This document shows, piece by piece, positions 14,540-23,406 of a stretch of 64,000 nt of DNA; position 1 is the stretch's first letter; every line of letters begins with the position of its first letter. Where the stretch lies: assembly GCF_000422565.1 (NCBI RefSeq), contig NZ_KE383875.1, forward strand, positions 131,742-195,741, in the 5' to 3' direction. A model generated the notes under the pieces. That model made no database searches and was not told the origin of the DNA. It was given only the letters and a program-made list of their open reading frames with translations. Made by a program: the position numbers and the translations under genes. Source of the stretch: Desulfovibrio aminophilus DSM 12254 (GTDB taxonomy: Bacteria; Desulfobacterota; Desulfovibrionia; Desulfovibrionales; Desulfovibrionaceae).

Positions 14540-17224
14540 ATGGAAAACTCATCCCCCCAGCGACTCTGGCACCGTCTTGAGGCCAATGAAACCCTCACGG
14601 CATTGGACAGTTCCATCGAGGGCCTGACCCCACAGGAAGCCGAGGCCCGGCTCGGCGCATACGGACCAAACATCCTCGCCGAGCAGGACGGAATCAACTA
14701 TGCCGCCATCCTGCTCGGACAAGTCGCGAATCCCCTCATCTTCATCCTGCTGATCGCCGCCGGAGTGACCGCCGCCATGGGGGAAGTCATCGATTCCGGC
14801 GTGATCATCGCCATCCTGGTCATCAACGGGCTCATCGGATTCTTCCAGGAGATCCGCGCGGAACAAAGCGTGCGGGCGTTGCGGCGCATGGTCAATCCCC
14901 GCGTGCATGTGGTCCGCGGGGGCCGTGAGATGGAGATCGACGGCTCCCTCCTCGTGCCTGGAGATGTAGTGCTCCTTGTTTCCGGGGTGCTCGTCCCGGC
15001 GGATCTTCGCCTGCTGCAGACCGTCGAGCTGCGCGTGGACGAATCCATGCTGACCGGGGAATCGCTCCCGGCGGAAAAGAACCCTGAACGGCTGGAGGAG
15101 GAGAACCTGCCTCCGGGCGATCAGCGGAACATGGCCTTCATGGGCACTATCGTCAGCGGGGGAAGGGCCCGAGGCCTCGTCGTGCGCACGGGAGCGTCGA
15201 CGGTTCTCGGAGGCATCGCGGGGGATATCCGCGGCATCGGCACCGTGCGGGCTCCCATCCAGGAGAAGATCGCGCGCTTCGGCCACCTCATCGGCTATGT
15301 GGTCATGGCGGCCTCGGCACTGCTGTTCATGCTGGGGATCGGCGTGGGCGAATCCCTGCGCGACATGTTCATGACCGCCGTCGCCGCGGCCGTGGCGGCC
15401 GTGCCCGAAGGCCTGCCCATCGTCGTCACCGTCGCCCTGGCCGTGGGCGTCGGACGCATGGCCCGGGCCAAGGCCATCGTGCGCAAGCTCCCCGCCGTCG
15501 AAACCCTCGGCAGCGCCACGGTGATCTGCACGGACAAGACCGGCACGCTCACTATGAACGAAATGACCGTCCGGAAAATATTCGACGGAAGCCGCCACTG
15601 GGTCGCGGAGGGCACCGGATACGATCCGGCGGGCGCGCTTCAATTTGAAAGCGGGCCGGACTCCGACCGGGAGGATCTCCTGCGCCTCCTGCGCGTCGGC
15701 CTGCTGTGCAACGAATCATCCCTGATCATGGAGGACGATCGCTACACGATCCGGGGCGACCCGACCGAAGGGGCGCTCATCGTCTCCGCGCTCAAGGCAG
15801 GCCTCTCCCTGGACGGCGAGCAGACGGCTCACCCCCAACTGGCGCTGCTGCCCTTCGAGTCCGAACGAGGATACATGGCGACCCTGCATCTGCAGGGGAA
15901 CCGGAAGACGCTTTTCGTCAAAGGCGGGCTCGACCGACTCATGGACCTTTGTCCGGAATGCTCACGGGCGGGCTCGCTCCGCGGGACGCTGACGCGCATC
16001 GCCGGGGAGTTCGCCCGGGAAGGATTGCGCGTTTTGGCCTTCGCCGTGAAGGACATGCCCCCGGAGACCCTGACGGTGACGGAGAAGGATGTCACCGGCG
16101 GCATGACCTTTCTCGGGCTCCAGGGCATGATCGATCCGCCCCGCCCCGAAGCCCTGGAGGCTGTTTCCGGCTGCCTGCGTTCGGGCATACGCGTCCTGAT
16201 GATCACCGGCGACCACGCGGACACGGCCCTGGCCGTGGCCCGGCAGCTGGGCATCGCCCGCGAGGGGGACCAGGCGCTCACGGGCCGGGAGCTGGCGGTC
16301 ATGGCCGACGACGAACTGATCCTCCGCCTGAACGATACGGCGGTATTCGCCCGCATCGCTCCGGAACACAAGCTCCGGATAGTGGAACGACTCAAGGCCA
16401 GGGGCGAGATCGTCGCCGTGACCGGAGACGGAGTCAACGACGCCCCGGCCCTCAAGGCCGCCCACATCGGCATCGCCATGGGACGGACGGGAACGGACGT
16501 GGCCAAGGAGGCCGCCGACATGATCCTGGCCGACGACAACTTCGCCTCCATCTACCGCGCCGTGGGCGAGGGACGGGTAGTCTTCGACAATCTGCGCAAG
16601 GCCGTCTTCTTCCTGATACCGACGGGCATCGCGGCCATATGGTCGATCCTGGTCACGGTGCTGCTCGGCATCCCGATGCCCTACCTCCCGGCCCAGATTC
16701 TCTGGATCAACCTGGTGACGAACGGCCTGCAGGATGTTTCCCTGGCCTTCGAGCCCGGCGACCCCGACGCGCTGAACCGCCCCCCGAGACCTCCCAGGGA
16801 GCCGGTGATGAGTTCCCTGCTCTGGCAACGCACCGTGCTGGTGAGCATCGTCATCTCGGTGGGCGTGATCCTCGTCTATCTCGGCGCTCGGGCCGCCGGA
16901 GCGGAACTGGACAGGGCCAGGACCCTGGCCATGACCACCATGGTCTTCTTCCAGTTCTTCCAGGCGTGGAACTCGCGTTCCGAGACCCGTTCGGTATTCT
17001 CCATTCCGGCCTTCTCCAATCCACTGCTCTTCGGCAGCATGGTTCTCGCGACCCTGGCCCAGATCGCCGCGGTATACGCCCCGCCGCTGCAATGGGTCTT
17101 CCGGACCACTCCTCTCTCGCTGCCGGACTGGATGCTTGTCCTGGCAGTCAGCGCCAGCGTGATATTCGTGGTGGAAATCGACAAGGCGCTTCGGCGCAGA
17201 TACGGCATCATGAAAAGCAGTTAG
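14540..17224 (+). CDS. Calcium-type (P2) cation-transporting P-type ATPase
   Basis: An 894-residue membrane ATPase. It has an N-terminal cation-ATPase domain, the actuator TGES ([14 protein letters not shown]), a membrane PEGLP motif (P289) with VVTVALAVGVGRMA, phosphorylated Asp332 in CTDKTGTLT, TGDGVNDAPALK and a ten-helix layout. Helix 6 reads NLVTNGLQD where SERCA has NLVTDGLP, so the ion could be Ca2+, Na+ or another cation. No SD precedes the ATG; a promoter-like pair ends seven bases upstream. It follows the copA terminator, so it is its own unit. Confidence 0.88.
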   Translation: MENSSPQRLWHRLEANETLTALDSSIEGLTPQEAEARLGAYGPNILAEQDGINYAAILLGQVANPLIFILLIAAGVTAAMGEVIDSGVIIAILVINGLIGFFQEIRAEQSVRALRRMVNPRVHVVRGGREMEIDGSLLVPGDVVLLVSGVLVPADLRLLQTVELRVDESMLTGESLPAEKNPERLEEENLPPGDQRNMAFMGTIVSGGRARGLVVRTGASTVLGGIAGDIRGIGTVRAPIQEKIARFGHLIGYVVMAASALLFMLGIGVGESLRDMFMTAVAAAVAAVPEGLPIVVTVALAVGVGRMARAKAIVRKLPAVETLGSATVICTDKTGTLTMNEMTVRKIFDGSRHWVAEGTGYDPAGALQFESGPDSDREDLLRLLRVGLLCNESSLIMEDDRYTIRGDPTEGALIVSALKAGLSLDGEQTAHPQLALLPFESERGYMATLHLQGNRKTLFVKGGLDRLMDLCPECSRAGSLRGTLTRIAGEFAREGLRVLAFAVKDMPPETLTVTEKDVTGGMTFLGLQGMIDPPRPEALEAVSGCLRSGIRVLMITGDHADTALAVARQLGIAREGDQALTGRELAVMADDELILRLNDTAVFARIAPEHKLRIVERLKARGEIVAVTGDGVNDAPALKAAHIGIAMGRTGTDVAKEAADMILADDNFASIYRAVGEGRVVFDNLRKAVFFLIPTGIAAIWSILVTVLLGIPMPYLPAQILWINLVTNGLQDVSLAFEPGDPDALNRPPRPPREPVMSSLLWQRTVLVSIVISVGVILVYLGARAAGAELDRARTLAMTTMVFFQFFQAWNSRSETRSVFSIPAFSNPLLFGSMVLATLAQIAAVYAPPLQWVFRTTPLSLPDWMLVLAVSASVIFVVEIDKALRRRYGIMKSS

Positions 17225-17481
17225 GGGGAGGTGGTTCGGATGCGCTCTGCGCGACCCGGCAACCGCGACCGGCGGCGCCAGAGCCGTATCGCCCGTTCAA
17301 GACGCAGACGGCCATACGGCAGAGAGCGAGGCCTCGGTTCCGGCGTTTTTCCAACCGAAATCCGGTCCGCCAGGTCGCCTCACACCCCTACCGATCCCCG
17401 CAAAAAAACTATAAGGTGGCTGCGGATTGCATCGCCGTCCGCCCTTGCAGCCCGGAAACCATGCACAAAAAAGGAACCCCG

Positions 17482-18531
17482 ATGCCCAGGTACGATCTGG
17501 TCCGCAGCGTCCGCGCGGCGGGTTGAGCCGCCAAGATTCCTCCCGGGGATCTGGAGGAAGCGCTCGCCGGGCTGTCCAAGAGCCCTGACCCACGCATCCT
17601 CGCCGGAGCAGGAGGAGAGCATGAGGACGCCTGCGTCCTTTCGTTCCCGCCGGGCAAGGCCCTGGTCCAGACCGTGGACTTCCTCACGCCCCTGGTGAAC
17701 GATCCCTACGAATTCGGCCGCATCGCGGCGGCCAACTCCCTCTCCGACGTCTACGCCATGGGCGGCGAACCATGGTCGGCCATGAACATCGTCTGCTTCC
17801 CCCAGGGCAAGATGCCCTCCTGGGTGCTCCAGGACATCCTGCGCGGCGGCCGCGACGCGGTGCTGGAGGCCGGGGCGGCCCCGGCCGGAGGCCACAGCGT
17901 GACCGACGACGAACTGAAATTCGGTCTGGCCGTGTCCGGCGTCGTGGATCCCGGGCGTGTGGCGGTCAAGGGCGGCCTGCGGCCCGGCGACCTGCTCGTC
18001 CTGACAAAGCCCCTGGGCATCGGCGTGCTGGCCACGGCGGTCAAGGCCGACTGGCAGGGCTGCGCCGAATTCGAACGGACCATCGTGCGCTGGTGCTCCC
18101 GGCTGAACGCGGCCGGGGCCCGGGTCATCCGAGAGCTGGGGCTCGTCGCGGCCACGGACGTCACCGGCTTCGGCCTGGGCGGGCACGCCCTGGAGATGGC
18201 CCGCTCCTCGCGCCTAGCCGTGGAGTTGCGCGTGGCCGACGCCCCCTTCCTGGACCACGTGCGGGAACTGGCGGGCATGGGCCTCATGCCCGCGGGCAGC
18301 CTCTGCAACCGCAGGCACTACGCCCCGTTCACCGAGGTCGCGTCGGACCTGGACTCCCTGTCGGCGGACCTGATCTTCGACGCCCAGACCTCGGGCGGCC
18401 TGCTCCTGGGCGTGCCCGAGGACCGGCTGGAACGGGCGCGGACCATGCTTCTGGATGCCGGGGATCTGGCCGTGGTCGTCGGCCGCGCCGTGCCCGCCGA
18501 GGCAGGTCGTCCGTCCCTGCGCCTCGTCTGA
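17482..18531 (+). CDS. selD: Selenide, water dikinase SelD, a selenoprotein (UGA-encoded Sec at residue 15)
   Basis: A 349-residue enzyme making selenophosphate from selenide and ATP. The reading frame from ATG 17482 meets TGA at 17524-17526 and stays open after it to 18531. The TGA falls in RAAG-U-AAKIPPGDL, exactly where SelD enzymes carry the catalytic Cys/Sec before the ATP-binding Lys. Downstream SelD motifs are present: DFLTPLVNDPYEFGRIAAANSLSDVYAMGG, GGHSVTDDELKFGL and TDVTGFGLGGHALEMA. Total length fits the family (about 347). ATG 17482 is eight bases after AAGGA; ATG 17461 is an in-frame alternative. The 257-base gap upstream (17225-17481) shows no gene, only a possible TATAAG -10 at 17410. 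Conventional gene calling would truncate this to start near 17674. Confidence 0.93.
17527..17554 (+). promoter_or_regulatory. Candidate bacterial SECIS hairpin in selD
   Basis: Beginning four bases after the UGA, CC-A-AGATTCC (17531-17540) can pair with GGGGATCTGG (17545-17554), with one bulged A and a loop of about five bases. A hairpin this close to the UGA is what bacterial SelB needs to insert selenocysteine. Confidence 0.6.
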
Positions 18532-18544
18532 GTTCCGAAAAGGC

Positions 18545-18573
18545 TTGCCGTAAACCCCGCTTCGACGCATTAT
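18545..18573 (+). promoter_or_regulatory. Candidate leaderless promoter of nhaA
   Basis: TTGCCG (18545-18550), 17 bases, CATTAT (18568-18573), ending six bases before ATG 18580. No SD is visible. Confidence 0.45.
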
Positions 18574-18579
18574 TCCAGC

Positions 18580-19926
18580 ATGCGTCCCCTGTTCCGCGAG
18601 CCCATCGACACCATCCTCTCCCCATTCCAGAGGTTCTTCCACACCTCCGCGTCCAGCGGCCTGCTCCTGGTGACGGCCACGATCGCGGCGCTCGTCTGGG
18701 CCAACTCGCCCTGGGCCGGGGACTACCACGCGCTCTGGGCCATGCCTCTGAGCGTCGGCCTGGGCGGCGCACTGCTGGCCAAGCCGCTGCTGCTTTGGAT
18801 CAACGACGGGATCATGGCCATGTTCTTCTTCGTGGTGGGCCTGGAAATCAAGCGCGAGTTCCTGGTGGGTGAACTGGCCTCGCCCCGGCAGGCCCTCCTG
18901 CCCATCGCCTCGGCCGTGGGCGGCATGCTCGTCCCGGCGGCGCTCTTCTGGGTCTGCAACCAGGGCTCCCCGCACGCGGACGGATGGGGCGTACCCATGG
19001 CCACGGACATCGCCTTCGCCCTCGGCGTGCTCTCCCTGCTCGGTCGCCGCGTCCCGGCGACGCTCAAGATATTCCTCACGGCCGTGGCCATCGTGGACGA
19101 CATCGGCGCGGTGCTGGTCATAGCCCTGTTCTACACCGGAACCATCCACTGGACCTTCCTTGGCCTGGGCCTGCTCCTGCTCGGCTGCATGGCCGGAGCC
19201 AACGCCCTGGGGGTGCGCGCCAGCGGGATATACCTCGTCCTGGGTTGCGCCCTCTGGCTGGCCTTCCTCAAGTCCGGGGTGCACGCCACCGTGGCCGGAG
19301 TTCTGGCGGCCATGACCATCCCGGCGCGTCCCCGTCTGGGCGGCGGAGCCTACGTCGGCAGGGTACGCGATCTGATTGAAGATTTCCGCCAAGCCAACCG
19401 CAACGGCCAGGGCATGCTGGCCAATCCTCGGCGGCACAGAATCCTTCTGGCCCTGCGCCGGGCCGGACGCGACGCCGAGACGCCCCTGCAACGTCTGGAG
19501 GCCCGCCTGCATCCCTGGATGGCTCTGGCGGTCATGCCCCTCTTCGCCCTGGCCAACGCGGGCGTGGACCTCTCCGGCGACATGGGCCGCACCCTGGCCC
19601 AGCCCCTGTCCCTGGGCATCCTGGCCGGACTGCTCCTGGGCAAGCCAGTGGGCGTGGCGCTCACGGCCCTGGTTCTGACGCGCACGGGTCTCGCGGCGGC
19701 CCCCGCCGGAACGACGGCCCGCCATCTGCTCGGCGCGGGCTGTCTGGCGGGCATCGGCTTCACCATGTCCATCTTCATCGCCGGGTTGGCCTTCAACGAC
19801 CCCGGGGCCGAAACCCTGGCCAAAACCGCCGTGCTGGCCGCGTCCCTGGCCGCCGGGCTTCTGGGTTGGCTCGTGCTGCGGGGCCTGCCGGAGGGTCCGG
19901 CCGAACCGACTGAAAACACGCACTGA
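18580..19926 (+). CDS. nhaA: Na+/H+ antiporter NhaA
   Basis: A 448-residue inner-membrane antiporter exchanging Na+ for H+ for pH and salt balance. Family residues are Asp143 in ATDIAFALG and the pair Asp173-Asp174 in IVDDIGAV; FFFVVGLEIKREF and GFTMSIFIAGLAF are also typical. About twelve hydrophobic helices are seen, with a somewhat longer cytoplasmic loop near residues 255-300. The start lacks an SD but has a promoter-like pair just upstream. An MscS-type channel gene follows after about 18 bases. Confidence 0.95.
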   Translation: MRPLFREPIDTILSPFQRFFHTSASSGLLLVTATIAALVWANSPWAGDYHALWAMPLSVGLGGALLAKPLLLWINDGIMAMFFFVVGLEIKREFLVGELASPRQALLPIASAVGGMLVPAALFWVCNQGSPHADGWGVPMATDIAFALGVLSLLGRRVPATLKIFLTAVAIVDDIGAVLVIALFYTGTIHWTFLGLGLLLLGCMAGANALGVRASGIYLVLGCALWLAFLKSGVHATVAGVLAAMTIPARPRLGGGAYVGRVRDLIEDFRQANRNGQGMLANPRRHRILLALRRAGRDAETPLQRLEARLHPWMALAVMPLFALANAGVDLSGDMGRTLAQPLSLGILAGLLLGKPVGVALTALVLTRTGLAAAPAGTTARHLLGAGCLAGIGFTMSIFIAGLAFNDPGAETLAKTAVLAASLAAGLLGWLVLRGLPEGPAEPTENTH

Positions 19927-19944
19927 ACGCGCAAGGAGGAGATG

Positions 19945-20454
19945 ATGGACATTCCCATGGGCTTCATGAGCGGCGCGCCCGCCTGGATCCGGGCGGCGGT
20001 CATCCTCGTGGCGGGCTGGCTGGCCGTGCGCCTGGCCGGAGCCGCCCTGTCCCGGGCCATGGCCAGGGCCGATCTCGACCCAACGCTGACGGCCTTCGCC
20101 CGGCGGGCCCTCTCGGCCGCGCTCTGGCTCATGCTCCTGGCCGTGGTCCTGGGCACCCTGGGATTCGACGTGGCCGGATTCATCGCCGGTCTGTCGGTCA
20201 CCGGCTTCGTGCTCGGCTTCGCGGCCAAGGATGCCCTGGGCAATCTGGCCGCCGGCGTCCTGCTCATGGTCTATCGGCCCTTCGGCGTGGGCGACACGGT
20301 CTCGGCCGGGGGCGTGGACGGCGTGGTGCGGGAGATCACCGTGACCATGACCGTGATTCTCACCGAGGCCGAGGTGGTCACGGTGCCGAACTCCAAGATC
20401 TGGGGCGGGCCCATCAAAAACAAGACCCGCCGGGAGAGTTACTCCGCGTCCTGA
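19945..20454 (+). CDS. Short MscS-family mechanosensitive channel
   Basis: A 169-residue membrane protein. After two N-terminal hydrophobic helices comes the MscS pore helix (VLGFAAKDALGNLAAGVLLMVYRPF) and the beta domain (VGDTVSAGG...VTVPNSKIWG). It stops there: the C-terminal alpha/beta domain of full MscS (about 286 residues) is missing. ATG 19945 is preferred over ATG 19942 because GGAGG at 19935-19939 is then at proper spacing. It probably acts with NhaA in ion or osmotic stress. Confidence 0.85.
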   Translation: MDIPMGFMSGAPAWIRAAVILVAGWLAVRLAGAALSRAMARADLDPTLTAFARRALSAALWLMLLAVVLGTLGFDVAGFIAGLSVTGFVLGFAAKDALGNLAAGVLLMVYRPFGVGDTVSAGGVDGVVREITVTMTVILTEAEVVTVPNSKIWGGPIKNKTRRESYSAS

Positions 20455-20461
20455 GCGAGTG

Positions 20462-21211
20462 CTACGGGTGAATCCAGATGATCCCGGCCTGACGGCCGGT
20501 GGTCGGATTGCGGCGGTAGGAAAAGAACTCGTCGCGCATCGTCCGGGTGCACATCTCCAGGCCGAAGACGTTCTCCGGCGACAGCCCGGCGCCGACGAGC
20601 TGGTCACGGGTCAGACGCCAGAGGTCCACCGTCCGCGCGGCGTGGTCGTAATACTCCTCGAACTCCGGCCCGAACTCCTCGTGGAAATTGGTGAACTCGG
20701 CGGACGCCGGGCCCAGGCTCGGGCCGCGCACGGCCAGCACGTCCAGCGGATCAAGGCCGTAGGCCTCGCAGAAGCGGCGCGCGGCGGAACCCGGCAGGTT
20801 CATCCGGTTGCCGCGCCAGCCCGCGTGCACGGCGGCGATGTACTGCCCGCTCTTGTGCGCGAAGAGGATCGGCTGGCAGTCGGCCGTCTTGATCACCAGA
20901 GCCTGGCCCGGTCGGGCCGTGGCCATGGCGTCGGCCTGACGGGTTCCCGGTTCCTCCAGCGACCCCGGCTCGGGATCCAGAAGCAGGGTTTCGCCATGCA
21001 CCTGACGGCATTCGGTCCAGGTCTCGAAGCCCAGCCGTTCGCGCAGCTCCCGGCGGTTGGCCAGGACGGTCGAGGGCTCGTCGCCCACGTCGAAGGAGAG
21101 GTTGGAGGCGGCGAAGGGGCCCCGGCTGGCCCCGCCCAGGCGGGAGGTGAAGACCGCGCTCACCGAGATCACGCCGGGGAAGGCGAAGGGAACGAACGCT
21201 ACTTGAACCAC
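20462..21211 (-). CDS. Laccase-domain (YfiH/PgeF) family protein
   Basis: A 249-residue protein of the multicopper-oxidase-like family now assigned to purine nucleoside phosphorylase/adenosine deaminase or peptidoglycan-editing roles. The zinc-binding residues lie in KTADCQPILF and AVHAGWRGN, and there is a late NVFGLEMCT segment. Start GTG 21211 overlaps the 3' end of the 5-FCL gene, making a coupled pair; no ATG fits. It converges with the MscS gene with 7 bases between stops. Confidence 0.88.
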   Translation of the reverse strand: MVQVAFVPFAFPGVISVSAVFTSRLGGASRGPFAASNLSFDVGDEPSTVLANRRELRERLGFETWTECRQVHGETLLLDPEPGSLEEPGTRQADAMATARPGQALVIKTADCQPILFAHKSGQYIAAVHAGWRGNRMNLPGSAARRFCEAYGLDPLDVLAVRGPSLGPASAEFTNFHEEFGPEFEEYYDHAARTVDLWRLTRDQLVGAGLSPENVFGLEMCTRTMRDEFFSYRRNPTTGRQAGIIWIHP

Positions 21212-21786
21212 AATGTTTCCTCGTCCGTGCAGAGGACGTCCACGGGCCGGTCCCAGGGGTCCGCGGGCAGCTCCGGTTGCAGTTGGAATCCGTGGGCCAG
21301 GCCCACCACCAGGGCCTCGGCCAGCGCGGGCCGGGCCAGAATCCTGTCGTAGTAGCCCCCGCCGAAGCCCAGACGGCGCCCCCGGCGGTCGAAAGCCAAG
21401 CCGGGGACAAGCACAAGGTCCGGCGTGGCGTCGGAAGCCAGGGCGCAGGCCGGGCCCGGCTCCAGGAGGGAAAACGCGCCCGGGACCAGGTCGGCCTCGC
21501 GGGTCACGCAGGCCAGGTCGGCCACCCCGGCTTCGCCCCGGCGGCAGCGCGGCAGGAGCACCCGCACTCCCCGGCCCCATGATTCGGCCACCAGGGGCCG
21601 GGTGTCGATCTCGTTCTTCGTGGGCCAGTAGGCCAAAATCTCGACGGCGTCACGCCAGCGGCGCAGCTCGCGAACCCGCGCGGCCACGGCCAGGGAGGCC
21701 CGGATCACCTCCGTGTCGGCCAGGGCCGCCCGCCGGGCGAGCATCTCCCGCCGCAGGGCCGCCTTGTCCGCCAGGGGGCGGATCAC
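21199..21786 (-). CDS. 5-formyltetrahydrofolate cyclo-ligase
   Basis: A 195-residue enzyme converting 5-formyl-THF to methenyl-THF with ATP. The N-terminal KAALRREMLARR and the C-terminal LGFGGGYYDRIL phosphate loop are diagnostic. Start GTG 21786 overlaps the upstream gene's stop in GTGA. It lies between a membrane protein and the laccase-domain gene in one minus-strand unit. Confidence 0.9.
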   Translation of the reverse strand: MIRPLADKAALRREMLARRAALADTEVIRASLAVAARVRELRRWRDAVEILAYWPTKNEIDTRPLVAESWGRGVRVLLPRCRRGEAGVADLACVTREADLVPGAFSLLEPGPACALASDATPDLVLVPGLAFDRRGRRLGFGGGYYDRILARPALAEALVVGLAHGFQLQPELPADPWDRPVDVLCTDEETLWFK

Positions 21787-22259
21787 GCCGCCTCCGCGTC
21801 CTTCGGCCTGGCCAGCAGCCAGGAGAGCCGCACCAGAAGAATCGCGCCGCCCACGTTGAGCACGGTGGCGCCGATCAGCAGGGCAGGGTCGAAATCCACC
21901 GTGTTCAGGTCCGGCATGCGGATGAGGAACACGAGCACCTCCATGAACAAACCCACGAGGAGAATGCTCAGGCCGTGGTAGTGGCACTGCTCATCCACGA
22001 AATGCTCCTGGGGCGTGAAGCGGGCCGGATACAGGCCCAGGAAGCGCATGAGCCCCTCGCGTTCCTCCAGGGCCACGCCGAAGGCCACGAAGATGGTGCC
22101 CAGGCCGTCCAGGCCGAGTTCGATGGCCTCCTGGTGCGTTTCGAGGAACTTGAAATGCCCGATGATGTCCCAGGTGCCCTGCAGGGCCATGAGCACGACG
22201 ACCACGTTGGCGGCGGCGATGGCCCAGCGGTGGGTGAGCACGATGAGCAGCTTGCGCAT
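21783..22259 (-). CDS. Integral membrane protein of unknown function
   Basis: A 158-residue protein with about four hydrophobic segments (near 2-22, 45-65, 95-115, 125-148) and an ETHQEAIELGLDGLGTI stretch between. Not recognised. ATG 22259 has a strong AGGAGGA site; it is the first gene of the three-gene unit with 5-FCL and the laccase-domain protein. It contains the histidine-rich EHFVDEQCHYHG, which might bind metal. Confidence 0.65.
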   Translation of the reverse strand: MRKLLIVLTHRWAIAAANVVVVLMALQGTWDIIGHFKFLETHQEAIELGLDGLGTIFVAFGVALEEREGLMRFLGLYPARFTPQEHFVDEQCHYHGLSILLVGLFMEVLVFLIRMPDLNTVDFDPALLIGATVLNVGGAILLVRLSWLLARPKDAEAA

Positions 22260-22366
22260 GGTTCTCCTCCTTTCTCTCCGGTGGCCGTTGTAGTGCATCG
22301 CCCCGGCGCTGTCCACGGCATTGCGGAGGAAGCTCCGGCCGGTGTAGGGTGGCCCCGGAGGCACCC

Positions 22367-23347
22367 ATGCGACGCTTTCCCCTGTTGCTCATCCTGGCGG
22401 CCGGTCTGCTCCTTTGCGCCTGCGCGCCCAAGTTCAAACTCTTTCCGGACGGCGGCGATCCGCTCAGGGAATACGTGCTCGACGGCACCGACTCCTCGGG
22501 CAAGGTTCTGCTCCTGCCTCTGCGCGGAGTCATCAGCGACGAACCCCGCGAGGGAATGTTCTCGTCGCGGCCGAGCATGGTCCAGGACGTGGTCAGCCAG
22601 CTCCGCCTGGCCGAGAAGGACAAAACCGTCAAGGCCGTGGTCCTGGCCATCGACTCGCCCGGCGGCGGGGTCACGGCCAGCGACATGCTCTACCACGAGA
22701 TCACGGCCTACCGGGAGCGGACCAAGGCCAAGATCCTGGCCTCGCTGCTCGACCTGGCGGCCTCGGGCGGCTACTACGCGGCCCTGCCCGCCGACCGCAT
22801 CCTGGCCCACCCCACCACGGTCACGGGCTCGGTGGGCGCGGTCTTCTACCGGCCCAAGGTCCACGATCTGCTGGACAAGATCGGCGTGGGCATGGAGGTT
22901 TCCAAGTCCGGGGCCAACAAGGACATGGCCTCGCCCTTCCGCGCGGACACCGGCGCCGAGCGGGCCCAGCTCCAGGCCATCGTCCAGGACATGGGCGACC
23001 GCTTCCTCTCCCTGGTGCGCGAGCGCCGCAATCTTTCGGACGAGGCCGCCCGCGAGGTGGCCGGGGCCTCGGTCTACACCGCCGGGCAGGCCGAGAAGCT
23101 GGGTCTGGTGGATGGCATCGCCTATCTGCCCGAGGCCTTGGACCAGGCCCGGGAGATGGCCGGTCTGCCCAAGGAGGCCGAGGTGGTGGTCTACCGCCGC
23201 GCCGAGCAGCCCGACGACAATCCCTACAACCTGACCACCGGCCCCTTCGCGGCCAAGGCGGCCCTGGTGAGCATCGAGGCCCCCTGGGTTCTGCCGCCCA
23301 AGGCCGGGTTCTACTACCTCTGGCTCTCGGGCCAGGGCCTGGATTAG
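22367..23347 (+). CDS. sppA: Signal peptide peptidase SppA-type protease, lipoprotein
   Basis: A 326-residue S49 protease. The N-terminus is a lipoprotein signal with lipid-attachment Cys at about 19 (LLLCAC). Catalytic Ser133 lies in LAASGGYYAAL and the general-base Lys185 in SGANKDMASP, both as in SppA; VLAIDSPGGG is the substrate-strand motif. This is the short, single-domain form. It would be membrane-anchored facing the periplasm and degrade leftover signal peptides. GGAGG precedes ATG 22367. Confidence 0.88.
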   Translation: MRRFPLLLILAAGLLLCACAPKFKLFPDGGDPLREYVLDGTDSSGKVLLLPLRGVISDEPREGMFSSRPSMVQDVVSQLRLAEKDKTVKAVVLAIDSPGGGVTASDMLYHEITAYRERTKAKILASLLDLAASGGYYAALPADRILAHPTTVTGSVGAVFYRPKVHDLLDKIGVGMEVSKSGANKDMASPFRADTGAERAQLQAIVQDMGDRFLSLVRERRNLSDEAAREVAGASVYTAGQAEKLGLVDGIAYLPEALDQAREMAGLPKEAEVVVYRRAEQPDDNPYNLTTGPFAAKAALVSIEAPWVLPPKAGFYYLWLSGQGLD

Positions 23348-23355
23348 AAACAAAC

Positions 23356-23378
23356 GGGGGAGGCGCTTCGCCTCCCCC
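23356..23378 (-). terminator. Intergenic hairpin between convergent genes
   Basis: GGGGGAGGCG (23356-23365) and CGCCTCCCCC (23369-23378) form a ten-pair hairpin. Read on the minus strand it is followed by GTTTGTTTC, so it best terminates the amidohydrolase transcript. Confidence 0.75.
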
Positions 23379-23406
23379 GCCTCATTCCGTCCGGCGCGCG
23401 GCCGCC

